DNA of 64,000 nucleotides from Plotosus lineatus (GCA_024760905.1 CM045731.1:21781001-21845000); one strand, 5' to 3'; counted from the first letter of the stretch, positions 10,018 to 21,891 are shown. Numbers and translations are program-made. Notes: a model not told the origin generated them from the sequence alone.

Positions 10018-11210
10018 CACCATAATAAAGTAACTGTACAGTACAACATTCTCCATCAAAACAGACAATGATCCACAAAGGAAATGAAATGGACTTTTTT
10101 TTTTTTTTCCAACCAGAATTCTTGATTTCCATTTATCAGCCACAAAACTCCATTAAACCCAGTGGTGAACTGACCAGAAACCAATCTCCCAAGTTTGGCA
10201 TATCAGAAACATTAGTCTTATAGAAAAGAACCCAACATCATGATTCTGACCAATCAGAACGAAGAACAATATGAACTACAAGAAATACAAAACATCATTG
10301 AAATATAGTCGAGGGGAAACTTCCTCAGGTTTTTTTTTTTTTTTTTTGTGAAGGACATCAAGGAGTATAGCAGCTGCTGTCATTCCTATAATGCTTTATT
10401 CCGACTATGTCATCATCTCAGGCAAGCGTGTTAAAGAAAAGTGCTGTGCTTAGGCGAGCCGCTAACACCGACAACGCTGATCAACATTAGCATTCTACTG
10501 CTGTGAAATAATTCAATCTAGCTGATGATTATGGGTTGCTATGGCTAAGTCTACAGAGATCCGAGGCTTCGCAGCCTGAGATGTTATTACTATGAAAGAT
10601 GAAATCCCTTGGTATATGAATCTTATCACACTTAGAGATACAAGTTGACAGTAATTTGGAAAAGTACATATTAAAAAGGGAATTAGTGTTTAGGTGGTCA
10701 ATATTGAACTCGATGCACTTGTGACTGATTTGTAATGAATCTTGAATGCAACACGATCTGCAAAATGTCTTCTGTATTTATTTAATAATAAAAAAAGCCC
10801 TCTTAATATTTTTCCTGAGATAAAACCTGACTGAGATATGATTATTGAACATTTTTGTTCCAAAAAGAAATTGTTATAAAGGTGAATAATGTAGGCCTGC
10901 AGCTCCCCGCCTTCACATTTTTTAATTTAAATGATAAAACGTTGAAGTTCCTAGCACAGACTGTTAATTATTGTTGTCTGTTAATGACTAACACCTGATA
11001 TTGACTCAATTAGCGCAGCCCTTTTTTTCAGTCGATAAGAAATACGGGACATGGGCCAAATCCTGGAGGTTTATGGCACGAAGCTGAAGCAGCACAGTGT
11101 TGAAGAAATCAGGATGTGAAGGTCAGGAGGGAAAACTGTATGTGATGAATTACTTTAAATTCTTGGTTAAAGTCTGATTCCTTATAAACTGTGCTGCTAC
11201 AATTTAAGAC
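10018..11210. other. No recognised element, 1.2 kb
   Basis: It contains two poly-T tracts (near 10095-10108 and 10330-10347) and nothing else I can name. Confidence 0.5.
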
Positions 11211-11212
11211 TA

Positions 11213-11653
11213 CAGGGATCCCTCACTTTCCACGGTTAAAGGAGACCGAGACCCTTCCGTGACCACCGAATTCCGCGAAGTCGGATCAACCGTACATGTA
11301 TATGTGTGTATAATATCAATAAATACACATTCAACGTTATAAATGCTTACAATAACAATTAAACATTTAAAAATAATGCATAAGATGTACATAAAATATA
11401 AACGCACACACATACACACAGATGCGCGCCTCACATAAAAATGTAAGTAGTTTTGTTGGGGGGTTTTGGGTTGTTTTATTTTTTGTTTTTGTTTGTTTGT
11501 TTGGGTTTTTTTTTGCATAATTGGCCTCATTTCACAGCATTTTCCTTAACTTTCCCCCTATTTTCCCTTAATTTCCTTATTTTTTAATTTTTCGATAAAT
11601 AATTTTAAAAAAGCCCATGATGCAGTGAAACACGAAGTAGCAAGGGATCACTA
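11213..11653 (+). mobile_element. Tigger-like MITE
   Basis: A 441-bp copy from CAGGGATCCCTCACTTTCC (TA before it at 11211-11212) to GGGATCACTA, followed by TA. The internal CA microsatellite has shrunk to a few units near 11404-11420. Confidence 0.9.
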
Positions 11654-11654
11654 T

Positions 11655-11735
11655 ATCTGATAAAGTTTAGGTTTTTTCAGACATTACCTTGAATCTTTTA
11701 AAATTAAAACCAATATTTTACTACTACTAATCATA
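11655..11735. repeat. MITE-flanking segment shared with 6974-7061
   Basis: TTTAGGTTTTTTCAGACATT and the following ~60 bp match the spacer between the tandem MITE halves at 6974-7061. Confidence 0.75.
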
Positions 11736-11751
11736 ATAATAACAACAAAAG

Positions 11752-11940
11752 CACTCATTGAGTATTTATGGCATTTTGCAGACCCCCCCTATCCAGAGTG
11801 ATATACATTTTATACAACTGATCAGTTAAGGGTCTTGTTCAGTGGTCCAACAGTGGCAGCTTGGTTATACCGGGGCATGAAGCACCAACCTTCTGATTAG
11901 CAACCCAGAGCATTAATCACTGAGCCTGTACTCCGCACTA
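11752..11940 (-). mobile_element. SINE-C (tRNA head, GCATTTGGCAGAC-type tail)
   Basis: Reverse-oriented. The left end carries the tail words GGCATTTTGCAGACC and ATCCAGAGTGATATACA. The middle has CAGTGGCAGCTTGG, and the head lies at the right end (GGCTCAGTGATTAATGC in reverse). A sister copy lies at 30918-31103. Confidence 0.8.
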
Positions 11941-12132
11941 GCACTCGCCCATATGAACCAAAATGCCATAAGGTTCTCTCTGACAATTTTAAAGTATATT
12001 TTCAAAAATTCCTGGAAACAGAATTTTATCTTGGATCATCTGTAAGGTCTTCCTTGTAAAATCTTGCTTGTCTATGTTCCAGAAGCCAATCGGTCCAACA
12101 TCTCATTGATCGACAGCCACACTCATACAGTG

Positions 12133-12471
12133 CAGGGAGTCCTCGGTTAACGACACTGATCCATTTTTTAAGACGCGATGTAACCCGAATTTCAGTGTAA
12201 GTCGGAACATAACATAAAATATACTGAAAAGAACTGTACGTACAGTGCTATAATAAAATGTAACAGTTAATGACATATAAAAGTATTGAGAAAAGAGAAA
12301 ACAATTCCAGAGTATTCTCCCGCCTCATGTGCCCGAAACTAGTTTGCGTTTGTTTACGTAGCCGCGAAAGACGTAATGACGCATAATATTATTTTTTAAT
12401 ATTTTTATGGGGGCGTGTTTGTAACCACGAAACGGTGTAAGTCGGGACTGGTGTAAACCGAGGACGCCCTG
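12133..12471. mobile_element. Second Tigger/pogo-like MITE family
   Basis: The termini CAGGGAGTCCTCGGTT and the inverse of AACCGAGGACGCCCTG form an inverted repeat that continues with mismatches. The right flank is TA and the left flank is TG. It is internally non-coding, 339 bp, and the only copy of this family here. Confidence 0.8.
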
Positions 12472-12473
12472 TA

Positions 12474-13774
12474 TAGGATGGGCGCCTTGCTTAAATCACA
12501 TGGGCACCCAAGTCAGTTCAGCTGGGTGGATAGGGACAGGCTTGGCATTAGGGCTGTTGAACCAATGGGCTGTGAAAATATCAGGCTGAAACTGTCCACT
12601 TCTGGTGGGAATTTCTTGAAAATCTACTCATAACATTCTGCATAGTCCTGCAAACAAAAAACATACAAACTGAGGATAAAACATGAGTAATAATAACGGC
12701 CTCTGAAGGTCACCTCACAAAAATAAGGCCGTCAACAAACATAGTGACAGAGACATTAAAATCAGAAATTATATAAAAAAATATTAAAAGTATATACAGT
12801 ATATAAAAAAAGAAAGAGATGTTTGAATTGATATATAATCAAAGTCTAAATTGCCAGGCCCATGCTGAGGTTTTGTTAAATGTACAAAGAAAAGGTCTGG
12901 AAAATTCCACTCAGAATGACCTGCCTATTAATCATTGTAATAAAATGTTTTTATTTTTATTTTTTATTTTTTGTTTTTTTGCTTGTTTGTTTGTTTGTTT
13001 TTTGGCTTTTATCTTTATTCACCTTGGCTGGTTTCCACTTCCTCCCACAATGGAAATAAACTTCCTGCTCACCATGGTGCCAGTGTGATGTTCCACCCCA
13101 TTGCACTTGCAAGTCAGAAAACCCTGATATTAGCTTCAGAATTTCCAGGCAGCAATTTGGAGAACGTGTACTTACTCCGAGGTCTCCGACATACGCACAC
13201 CTGACCTCCACAGCAGCACTTATTTTCCTTTACATCATTTCCGACTTCAGTCTCTCGAAAGGTTGGTTTTACTTGAAATGTATCTTTTGTGTTGTGGGAA
13301 GTAAGATGAACAGAAAGCCAAACCAAAACTCTGGAAGATTTTTGGATTAAAAATTTAGACATTTGGACTTCAGAGTTCTGAATCTGATGCATTACCGCTT
13401 TAATTTTCCTTATACGTTCCAGTCATGTGTTCACGTACACGTACTTACATACCTTTCCTCTCTTAGCTCTCTAACTAAAGTCTCTTTCGTAAACTGTGAT
13501 GTAAATCCGGTCGTGTAAACAGGACATTTCTCTTATCCGGACTTCCGATCTTTCAAATGAGCAAGTGTGTGCTGAATACTTATTTAGTACTCAACCTTCA
13601 CTTGCTCACTTGCCAGATCGTAAATACGGATAAGCACAAGCATCAAGCAATGTCTCACAAGCACCATACGTTACTTGCGACAAGCGCCTACATTCGGTGG
13701 AGCGCCTTACGTATGTCGCTCGGGAGAACAAGTCACATTGGCCAAAAAAAAATCATAATAAAGAAGAAAAAAAA
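12474..13774. other. No recognised element, 1.3 kb
   Basis: T-rich around 12945-13010 and otherwise ordinary. The short reading frames near 12819-13392 cross each other on both strands and show no domain. Confidence 0.5.
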
Positions 13775-14692
13775 ACATATATAAGTCGCACTGGACTATA
13801 AGTCGCAAACTCATGGAAACTGTCTACCTTGGCTTGGAAATCTGCTGGCAGTTTGTGTGACGTTGTGGTCCTTGTTTTGATAGAGAGGGGATTGCGTTGC
13901 TTGAAGCGGTAACACCAAGGAAGTCCTCACATAAAGTTATCAATATTCATCTCCTTGACAACTACCTGGCCGTGGATACGTAACTGCACTGTTGACAAGT
14001 ACCTCCCTGCAGCACACTGCTCAAACCCCAATATGCGAGCTCGTTCTTCTTGCTGTGATCATCTAGGTTTTAGCCCGCAATTACCATTTAGCTTTTTAGC
14101 GATTAGTGTTTTTTTTTTTCTTCATTGCAATAATAATAATCTCCGCTTTTCTGCCCCCTTGTTAGAATTATATGTAATAATTTCACTACCTGTAGGTGGA
14201 GATGCAACTGTACTGTTGACAAGCCTCTCCCTGCGGCTCGTTGCTAAAGCACCCATGTGCAAGCTGGTTCCTCAAGCTGTGGCCATCTAGCTTTTACCCC
14301 GTGATTAGCTTGTTTTGTTTTCTTCATTGCAGTAATAGTAATCTCTGCTTTTCTCCAGTCCCTCACCAGTTTCTCGTTCACTCCAAACTTTCTGCTCCTC
14401 GATTACCATTTTCTGCTGCATATTTCACTTCTTGCAGCTTTTAATCCGCAGAATAGGATTTTCTTTTTGGGGACATTTCTTCAGTGGTGGATGAGCAGGC
14501 ACTGGTACCCAAACCTAGAGTGCCCTCTTGTGATTGTGAGTGTAAAAATAACAAACATGTGAAATTATGTTTGTTATGATGACGAACAGAATTATATGTA
14601 ATAATTTCACATATAAGTTGCTTTGGAGTATCAGCCGCAACTTCAGCCAAAATATGAATAAAGTGCGACTCATAGTCCGGAAAATACTATAT
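13775..14692. mobile_element. Candidate DNA element with a 224-bp internal tandem repeat
   Basis: The ends resemble each other in inverse orientation: ATAAGTCGCACTGGACTATA at the left and GTGCGACTCATAGTCCGG at the right. These words are typical of a dispersed vertebrate MITE type. Inside, the block starting ACTGTTGACAAG occurs at 13982 and again at 14206, with similar following sequence. GAATTATATGTAATAATTTC occurs at about 14166 and 14589. No transposase frame is visible. Confidence 0.5.
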
Positions 14693-15148
14693 GTTCTGTA
14701 GGACAGTTCTATAGAAAAAACTCTGTTCTAAAGAGGTTCAAAAGGGTTTTTTATACAGTTCTATAGGAGTTCTCAAGAAGTTCTATAGAACATATTTTGC
14801 AACGTTGAGTCCGATGTCAGGTGCAAACAACTCCACCATTTCCACATTGGATGCATCGTACATTTAAATGATGAGCGGCACTGGGAAACAAGAATCATTA
14901 ATTTTTTTTGTGCTAACAATAAAATATTATAATATTATCCATTTTGTTAAAAAAGATTCTTGCAGTTGTTTTCTTTAATTGTACTCACACAAGGATTACT
15001 AATGTACCGCCCTAATTATTTACAAATAAGACATTCATAGGTGGATGTACAGTATATAAATATATATTTATTCTACTGGGCTTCAATAGCATTCTTGTTA
15101 TTTTTTTTTGAAAAGTCCAAAATTTTTGCCCTCATGTCTAAACTATAA
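14693..15148. other. No recognised element
   Basis: The word GTTCTATAG recurs several times at 14705-14790 as a short degenerate repeat. Nothing else is recognisable. Confidence 0.45.
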
Positions 15149-15453
15149 GGACAGTGGTGGCCTAGTGGCATAGGGCGCTGGATTGCTGATCCTAAGGTTG
15201 GGGGGCCAAGTCCCACTCTCCACAAGGTTTTCACTGCCCCCCCCCCCCCATTCCATGCGGCTAACTGGGTAACCAAAGGCAGGCCATGTCTTTCACTATC
15301 TGTGCTGGGAGGCTGTAAAAGAACCATTGCTGACTTTCGTCAAGAGTAGCGGCATAGCCGTCAGCATGTTTCTGCCCTGTGATGGCCAGCGAGCTGTCCA
15401 GGGTGTACTCTGCCCTCGCAGAGTAAGGGGTTCAGAACATGAATGAATGAATA
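15149..15453 (+). mobile_element. SINE-A, L2-tail form, tail internally deleted
   Basis: Head A box TGGCCTAGTGGCATAGGGCG. A run of twelve C bases sits at the head/body junction. The tail jumps from GCCCTCGC to GAGTAAGGGGTTCAGAAC, so about 50 bp of the L2-like tail are missing. It ends in AATGAATGAAT. Confidence 0.88.
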
Positions 15454-15539
15454 TTACAACCTGATCGGGGGAAAATTCTCTGTAGGGCACTGCTAGTTCC
15501 TTTTGACAGAAATGTGACTGACCATTAGTTTTTACTCTG

Positions 15540-15933
15540 TCTATACATGACTGACAGCATGGAAAGGTCTATTTGTTACTGGAATAATGAGCCCTTTGTC
15601 ACTTGCACTCACTCACTTGCTGAACCGATTCATCCCACAGGGGTCATCGGGAGTTGGCGCCTATCTCAGCCGACACCGGGCGATGGCCCTGAACAGCTTG
15701 CTCCAAACAGCTTGCCAGACCATTTCAGGGTGACGCACATACTCGCACACACAATCACACCTATGGGCAATTTGGAACAGCAAGTTCGCCCAATGTGGAT
15801 GTCTTTAGTCAATGGGAGGAAACTGGAGTACCAACAAACAACATGTAACCTCCACACAATAACACCCTAGTCCGGGAATTGAGCCCAGGACCTTTTTGAT
15901 GTGAAGAAAACGTGCTGACCACTACACTACTCA
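15540..15933 (-). mobile_element. SINE-B with a shared 3' flank
   Basis: A reverse SINE-B spans 15606-15933. From left to right it holds the L2-like tail, the body with GGGAGGAAACTGGAGTACC, and the head ending near ACGTGCTGACCACTAC. The segment 15540-15605 lies beyond the usual SINE end, but it is also attached to the SINE-B-like copy at 9150-9352. Confidence 0.8.
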
Positions 15934-16030
15934 CTACACTCCACCCACTACACCCCACCTACACTACACCCACTACTACTACCACCCAGTACTACTACCA
16001 TCCACTACACCACGCACTACACCCCACCCT
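15934..16030. repeat. CACTAC-type minisatellite
   Basis: Degenerate CACTACACC and ACTACTACC units. The array continues the CCACTACAC word of the adjoining SINE-B head. Confidence 0.85.
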
Positions 16031-16092
16031 GTAACAAATTAACATAAAAAAATTAGCACGCCAAAAATGTGTTTTCGGGTGGAGTTTACTTA

Positions 16093-16408
16093 CTCTATCA
16101 CTCCCAACTGATTTATCCTACTAATAGGGGGCTTGGAACCTATCTCTGACAACTTTGTGAGAAGGCAGGGTATGCCCTGAACGTCTTGCTAGACCACTGC
16201 AGGGTAAATATAGACACAACCACTCACACCTAGGGGCAATTTTGAACAGCTCATTAGGCTAATGTGCATGTCTTTGAACTGTACAAGGAAACTAGAGCAC
16301 CTGGAGGAAGCCCACACAATCATGGGAAAAAAACACAGACTTGCTCGAGCCCAGGACTTGAACCCTGAACCTTCTTGATGTGAGGCGGATGTTCTAACCA
16401 CTGAATTC
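16093..16408 (-). mobile_element. SINE-B
   Basis: Full-length reverse copy: diverged L2-like tail at the left, body word TTAGGCTAATGTGCATGTCT, and head at the right with CCTTCTTGATGTGAGGCGGA. Confidence 0.88.
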
Positions 16409-16559
16409 GGTTGAGTTAGTTTTGTGTAATTTAAATATTCACCCTACTTGATGTTAATTTGTGAAAAAAAACTCCCACCAACCCCCACCCAAATATTCTG
16501 CTCTCTTTCTTGATCGCATTAATGATGGGAGAACATCTGGAAGAGATGTTTCATACATT

Positions 16560-16928
16560 AATCTTCTTCTTCTTTTCCTTTCAGCTGTTCCCTTTCAGGG
16601 GTCGCCACAGCGAATCATCTGCCTCCATCTTCATGGAAGTCATATTAAGGATTCGCATGTTTGATTTTTACGTCGGATGCCCTTCCCGACACAACCCTTT
16701 AGCAAGAGGCGGAAACACGCTGACAGTTATGCAGCTACTCTTGACGAAAGTCAGCAATGGTTTTTTACATGAACCTCTCACCATAGACAGTGAGAGACAT
16801 GGCCCGCCCTTGATAACCCAGTTAGCTGCACTGGGGGAACAGTGACAACCTTGTAGAGAGTGGGACTTGAACCCCAAACCCCAGGATCAGCAATCCAGAA
16901 CCCTATACCACCTGGCCATCACTGCCCC
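16560..16928 (-). mobile_element. SINE-A, RTE-tail form, transitional copy with longer LINE end
   Basis: Reverse copy. The LINE-derived end is longer and more LINE-like than in the other copies. It has the plain (TTC)n tail, the unexpanded CTGTTCCCTTTCAGGGGTCG, and continues past GCGAATCAT into CTGCCTCCATCT, exactly as the RTE does. About 20 bp of unmatched sequence then precede the RTE 5'-UTR-like piece. TTCATACATT-like repeats flank it (about 16550 and 16931). Confidence 0.9.
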
Positions 16929-17063
16929 ATGCTTCATACGTTTATAAACTGAAGAAAGGTCGGTTCTGACAGTTTCAAGGCAGGTACCTCAAACAGTGTG
17001 ATTCCTAATTTTTTTTCTCTTTTTCTTAATTCTCCAGGTAAATGAGATTCACAGACAAAGCTT

Positions 17064-17098
17064 GGGGGTGGGGTGGTGGGGGCGGTGGGGGTGGGGGG
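17064..17098 (+). other. G-run tract with G-quadruplex potential
   Basis: Five runs of four or more G bases plus two GG runs lie within 35 bp, separated by one or two bases. This fits the pattern for an intramolecular G-quadruplex on this strand. Confidence 0.6.
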
Positions 17099-17660
17099 TT
17101 CCTCTGTGTCCAGTTTCCTCCCAAAGTCCAAAAACATGCACATTAGGCTAATTATCTGCTAGCTGGTAGTTCAGTTCATTTTCAGTAACTGCTTAATCCT
17201 AATTAGGGTCACGGGGAGTCTGGCACCCATCCCCGCCAACTCCAGGCGAGGGCAGAATACACCATGGACAGCTCACCAGGTCACCAGGGCGGAAACACGC
17301 TGACGGCTTTGCAGCTACTCTTGTCGAAAGTCAGCAATGGTTCTTTTACATGAACCTCTCACCATAGACAGTGAGAGACATGGCCGGCCTTTGATAACCC
17401 AGTTAGCTGCACGGGAGGGGGTGGGGGAGGGGGCAATGACAACCTTGTGGAGAGCGGGACTTGAACCCCCAACCTTAGGATCAGCAATCCAGCGCCCTAT
17501 ACTAAAAGGCCACCACTGTCTGGCTAGCTGGTAATGTGAGTGTGAATAGTTGTGTTGGCTCTATGATGGACTGGCGAGTTGCTCAGAGTGTGCCCTGCCT
17601 CCGGCTGACATAGGCACCAGCATCCTTGTGACATTGAGTGATTTACAAAAGGAGTGAGAA
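17090..17660 (+). mobile_element. SINE-B interrupted by SINE-A
   Basis: The body at 17090-17168 (CAGTTTCCTCCCAAAGTCCA, CATGCACATTAGGCTAAT) is followed after the insertion by the 3' part at 17523-17660 (GATGGACTGGCGAGTTGC). The head is missing. The host segment was duplicated at the insertion site. Confidence 0.85.
17169..17522 (-). mobile_element. SINE-A, L2-tail form, nested in SINE-B
   Basis: Complete reverse copy with the 11-bp target duplication GCTAGCTGGTA at 17158-17168 and 17523-17533. A G-rich expansion lies at the head/body junction near 17415-17434. The nesting shows that SINE-A was active after this SINE-B copy. Confidence 0.95.
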
Positions 17661-18316
17661 TTAAGTGGCGCTACTTTAGTTTGTTTAAAAAGTTGGACCT
17701 GTTCCCTAAAGCGCCATGTTACATCAATTACTCACACTTCGATCCGTTTAGAACTCATGGACACGTTTAAAAGTAGAAAGAGTGGGATGTTTCGGGTGGA
17801 ACTGACAGTAATGTTCCGTACACGTTCATGAGAAAGTTTCACTTTTGAAAGAAAACTTTTCCTTGAAGAGTGAAAACTCGTCACTCCTCCCCCTCAAGCT
17901 CGTTCTTTATGCCTCAGCAGTAAGCCCGATTTGCAAAGTGTTTCTGCCTGAAAAAATTTGCGGTCTGAAACCTTATCCTCTGCAATCTCTGTCACTCAAA
18001 CGCACTTGTCGGCTGGCGGCGGAGATACAGAGCTTATTCCTTTCATTTGCACAAAGCAAAACACAATTTCTTTTTGCCGCGAGACGCCGAAATGGCCTGT
18101 GATGAATTAGTTCGAACAACGACGTACAAACAAAGACTGACACGTTCTCATCCTGTAGTGTCGAGACGCATCACGCTTTGCACATCTACAGCCAGACGTA
18201 TATCACTGCAAGGAAACACACATCTTCATCTGCTATTAATGTGTTTGTGTTGTCAGACGAGTAATAGCTTAGGGGATATGAATGTGCTCATTTATAGCAT
18301 ATACAGTGCAAAACAA

Positions 18317-18320
<4 letters not shown>
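17661..18320. other. No recognised element
   Basis: Overlapping + strand open frames at 17845-18102 and 18047-18532 show no domain, and the second runs into the adjacent CA repeat. I do not call a gene. Confidence 0.5.

Positions 18321-18378
<58 letters not shown>
18321..18378. repeat. (AC)n microsatellite
   Basis: About 28 uninterrupted AC dinucleotides. Confidence 0.97.
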
Positions 18379-18383
<5 letters not shown>

Positions 18384-18888
18384 CTTTTCTTTCTTTTGGC
18401 TTGATTAGGCAGGTAAAGGTTATGAACAGGGATAATATAAAACATATTGCATTTGATTTGATCTTGCAAGACGCACGGTCTCTAGAAACTTCAGGAAGTT
18501 CTGAATACAGGGATCCCTCACCTTCACGTTAACTGGGAACGAGATCCCCCCCCGCGACCACTGAATTACACGAAGTAGGATCAACTCCCCACTCACTGAC
18601 GTATACGTACATGTATATGTGTATATAATATCAATAAATACATACTCGATGCTATAAATGCTTATAATAACAATTAAACATTCAAAAATAATGCATAAGA
18701 TGTAAAAAAAATATATAAATACACACACACACACACAGACGCTCGCCTCACAAAGATGTAAGTAGTTTTCTTGGGGGAGGGGTTGTTTTTTTTTTTTTGT
18801 TTTTTTTTTTTTGCATAATTGGCCTTGTTTTGCATCATTTTCCTCAACTTTCCCCTATTCGTTCTTAATTTCCTTATTTTTTAATTCT

Positions 18889-21800
18889 TCTTCTTCTTCT
18901 TTTTCTTTCGGCTGTTCCCTTCAGGGGTCGCCACAGCAAATGATCTGCCTCCATCTCTCCCTATCCTCTGCATCTTCTACTCTTACTCCAACGAGCTTCA
19001 TGTCCGCCTTCACCACATCCATAAACCTTCTCTTTGGTCTTCCTCTGGGCCTTCTGCCTGGTAGTTCCAACCTCAGGATCCTACGACCAATATACTCACT
19101 ATCCCTCCTCTGTACATGTCCAAACCATCTCAATCACGCCTCTCTGACTTTGTCTCCAAAACATCGAACATGTGCTGTCCCTCTGATGTACTTGTTTCTG
19201 ATCCTATCCATCCTCGTTACTCCCAAAGAGAACCTCAACATTTTCATCTCTGCTACCTCCAACTCTGACTCCTGTCTTTTCCCCAGGGCCACTGTCTCTA
19301 AACCATACAACATCGCTGTCTTGTACACTTTTCCCTTCATTCTTGCCGATACTCTCCTATCACACATCACACCGGACACTTTTCTCCATCCATTCCAACC
19401 TGCCTGCATGCGCTTCTTCACCTCTTTTCCACACTCTCCATTGCTCTGGATTGTTGAGCCTAAGTACTTAAAACCCTCCACCTTCTTTATCTCTGCCCCC
19501 TGTAACCTCACCGTTCCTCTTGAGTCCTTGTTATTCACACACATGTATTCTGTCTTACTGAGACTAACCTTCATTCCCCTCCTTTCCAGGGCATACCTCC
19601 ACCTCTCTAGATTTTCCTCCACTTGTTCTCTGCTCTCACTACAGATCACGATGTCATCTGCAAACATCATAGTCCATGGAGATTCTTGTCTAACCTCATC
19701 TGTCAGCCTGTCCATTACCATAGCAAACAAGAAGGGGCTGAGAGCTGACCCTTGATGCAGTCCCACCTCCACCTTGAACTCATCTGTCACACCGACAGCA
19801 CACCTCACCCCTGCCTTACATCTCTCATACATGTCCTGCACCACTCTAACATACTTCTCTGCCACTCCAGACTTCCTCATACAATACCACAGTTTTTCTC
19901 TTGGCACCCTTTCATATGCTTTCTCCAGATCCACAAAGGCACAATGCAGCTCCTTCTGACCTTCTCTGTACTTCTCTATTAACATCCTCAAAGCAAACAC
20001 TGCATCTGTGGTGCTCTTTCTTGGCATGAAACCAAACTGTTGTTCACAAATGCTGACCTCTGCCCTTAGTCTAGCTTCCACTATTCTTTCCCATAGCTTC
20101 ATTGTATGGCTCATCAACTTTATCCCTCTGTAGTTGCCACAACTCTGTACATCTCCCTTGTTCTTAAAAATGGGCACAAGCACACTTCTCCTCCATTCCT
20201 CCGGCATCTGCTCACTTTCTAAGGCCTCGTTGAATATTCTTGTCAGAAAATCACCCCTTCTACTCTTTTTTCTCTCTCATTTTCCTCATTCATCAGCTCT
20301 TCAAAGTACTCTTTCCATCTTCCCAGCACACTTCTGTCATCAGTCAATACATTTCCCTCTCTGTCCTTTATCACTCTAACTTGCTGCACGTCTTTCCCAT
20401 CTCTATTTCTCTGTTTTGCTAACCTGTATAAATCATTTTCTCCCTCCTTACTGTCCAACCTATCATACAAGTCATCATACGCCCTCTGTTTGTCCTTTGA
20501 CACCATTACCTTTGCCTTACGCTGTGTCTCCCTGTACTCCTGTTTACTCTCTTCAGTCCTCTCTATGTCCCACTTCTTCTTAGCTAACCTCTTCTTTTGT
20601 ACACACTCCTGCACTTCCTCATTCCACCACCAAGTCTCCTTATCTACTTTCCATCCAGAGGACACACCAAGTACTCTCCTACCGGTCTCCCTGAACACAT
20701 TGGCTGTGGTTGTCCAGTCATCTGGAAGCACTTCCTGACTACTCAAAGCCTGTTTCAACTCCTCCTTGAAGACAACACGACACTCTTCCTTTTTCAGCTT
20801 CCACCACTTTGTCTTCTGCTCTGCCTTTGCCTTTTTCACCTTTCTCACCATCAGCGTCATCCTGCACACCACCATCTGATGCTGTTTGGCAACACTCTCA
20901 TCCACTGCTACTTTGCAGTCACTGATTTCCTTCAAATTACATCGCCTACACAAGATGTAGTCTGCCTGTGTGCTCTTACCTCCGCTTTCATAAGTCACCC
21001 TATGCTCCTGTTTCTTCTTGAAGAAAGTATTCACCACAGCCATTTCCATTCTTTTTGCAAAATTGATCAACATCTGTCCTTCTGTGTTCCTGTCCTGGAT
21101 ACCAAACCTGCCCATCACTTCCTCGTCCCCTCTGTTGCCTGCACCAACATGTCCATTGAAGTCTGCCCCAATGATCACCTTTTCACCACTGGGGTACTCT
21201 GCATCACTTCATCTAACTCACTCCAGAATCTCTCCTTCTCTTCTCACTCACATCCTGCCTGTGGGGCATAAGCACTAACAACATTGACCATCACGCCTTC
21301 GATTTCTAACTTGAGACTCATCACTCTGTCTGACACTCTTTTCAGTTCTAGAACATTCCTGACAAACCCCTCTTTCAAGATGACTCCTACTCCATTTCTC
21401 TTCCCATCCACACCATGATAAAACAGCTTAAACCCTGCTCCTAAGCTTTTAGCTTTGCTACCTTTCCACCTAGTCTCCTTAACGCACAGTATGTCCACCT
21501 TCCTCCTCTGCATCATGTCAGCCAGCTCTCTGCCTTTTCCTTGCATAGTTCCAACATTCAAGGTCCCTACTCTCAGTCCTAGGCTCACGCCTTTCCTCTT
21601 CTCTCTCTGCCTACGGACACGCCTCCGCCTCTCCTTCTTCGACGTCTTCGACCAACAGTAGTCCAATTTCCATCAGCACCCTGTTGGTTGACAGCACTGA
21701 TGGTGGTCGTTTTTAACCCGGGCCTCGACCGAGCCGGTATGAATTTTGTTTTGACCATTTGCATTTTTAATGTGGCAGAAGTTTTACGCCGGATGCCCTT

Positions 21801-21891
21801 CCTGCCGCAACCCTCTGCATTTATCCAGGCTTGGGACCGGCATAAGGGGGAGAGACACTGGTCAGTGCCCCCCCTGCCTAATGGCTGCATT
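18889..21891 (-). mobile_element. RTE-superfamily LINE, nearly full length (3.0 kb)
   Basis: The 15-bp direct repeat TTATTTTTTAATTCT (18874-18888 and 21892-21906) bounds the insertion exactly. In the sense direction (right to left) it has a ~180-bp 5' UTR, one broken endonuclease/reverse-transcriptase reading frame, a 3' UTR of only about 30 bp, and a GAA-repeat tail. A very short 3' UTR with a simple-repeat tail is characteristic of RTE elements. The outer ~60 bp of the 5' UTR (21757-21814) and the last ~45 bp (about 18905-18948) are the two segments found fused in the SINE-A RTE tail. Confidence 0.95.
18921..21760 (-). pseudogene. RTE endonuclease-reverse transcriptase, frameshifted
   Basis: A single LINE polyprotein split across frames. 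The N-terminus (about 21750-21580) is rich in Arg and Lys. The APE-type endonuclease follows, with GTLNVGTM and KETRWKG at 21660-21470, SAYAPQ near 21265, and GADFNGHVG near 21160. The usual SDH triad position reads QHQMVV. A linker with Trp- and Lys-rich segments runs to 20243. The reverse transcriptase starts at 20207 (MPEEW), with motif [10 protein letters not shown] near 19930, motif B HQGSALSP near 19750 and the catalytic FADD at 19653-19664. The C-terminal region ends in CCGDP at 18921. Frame breaks occur near 21240, 20230 and 19133. Four residues are missing after KVYKT compared with the other copies. It would not make a functional protein. Confidence 0.92.
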
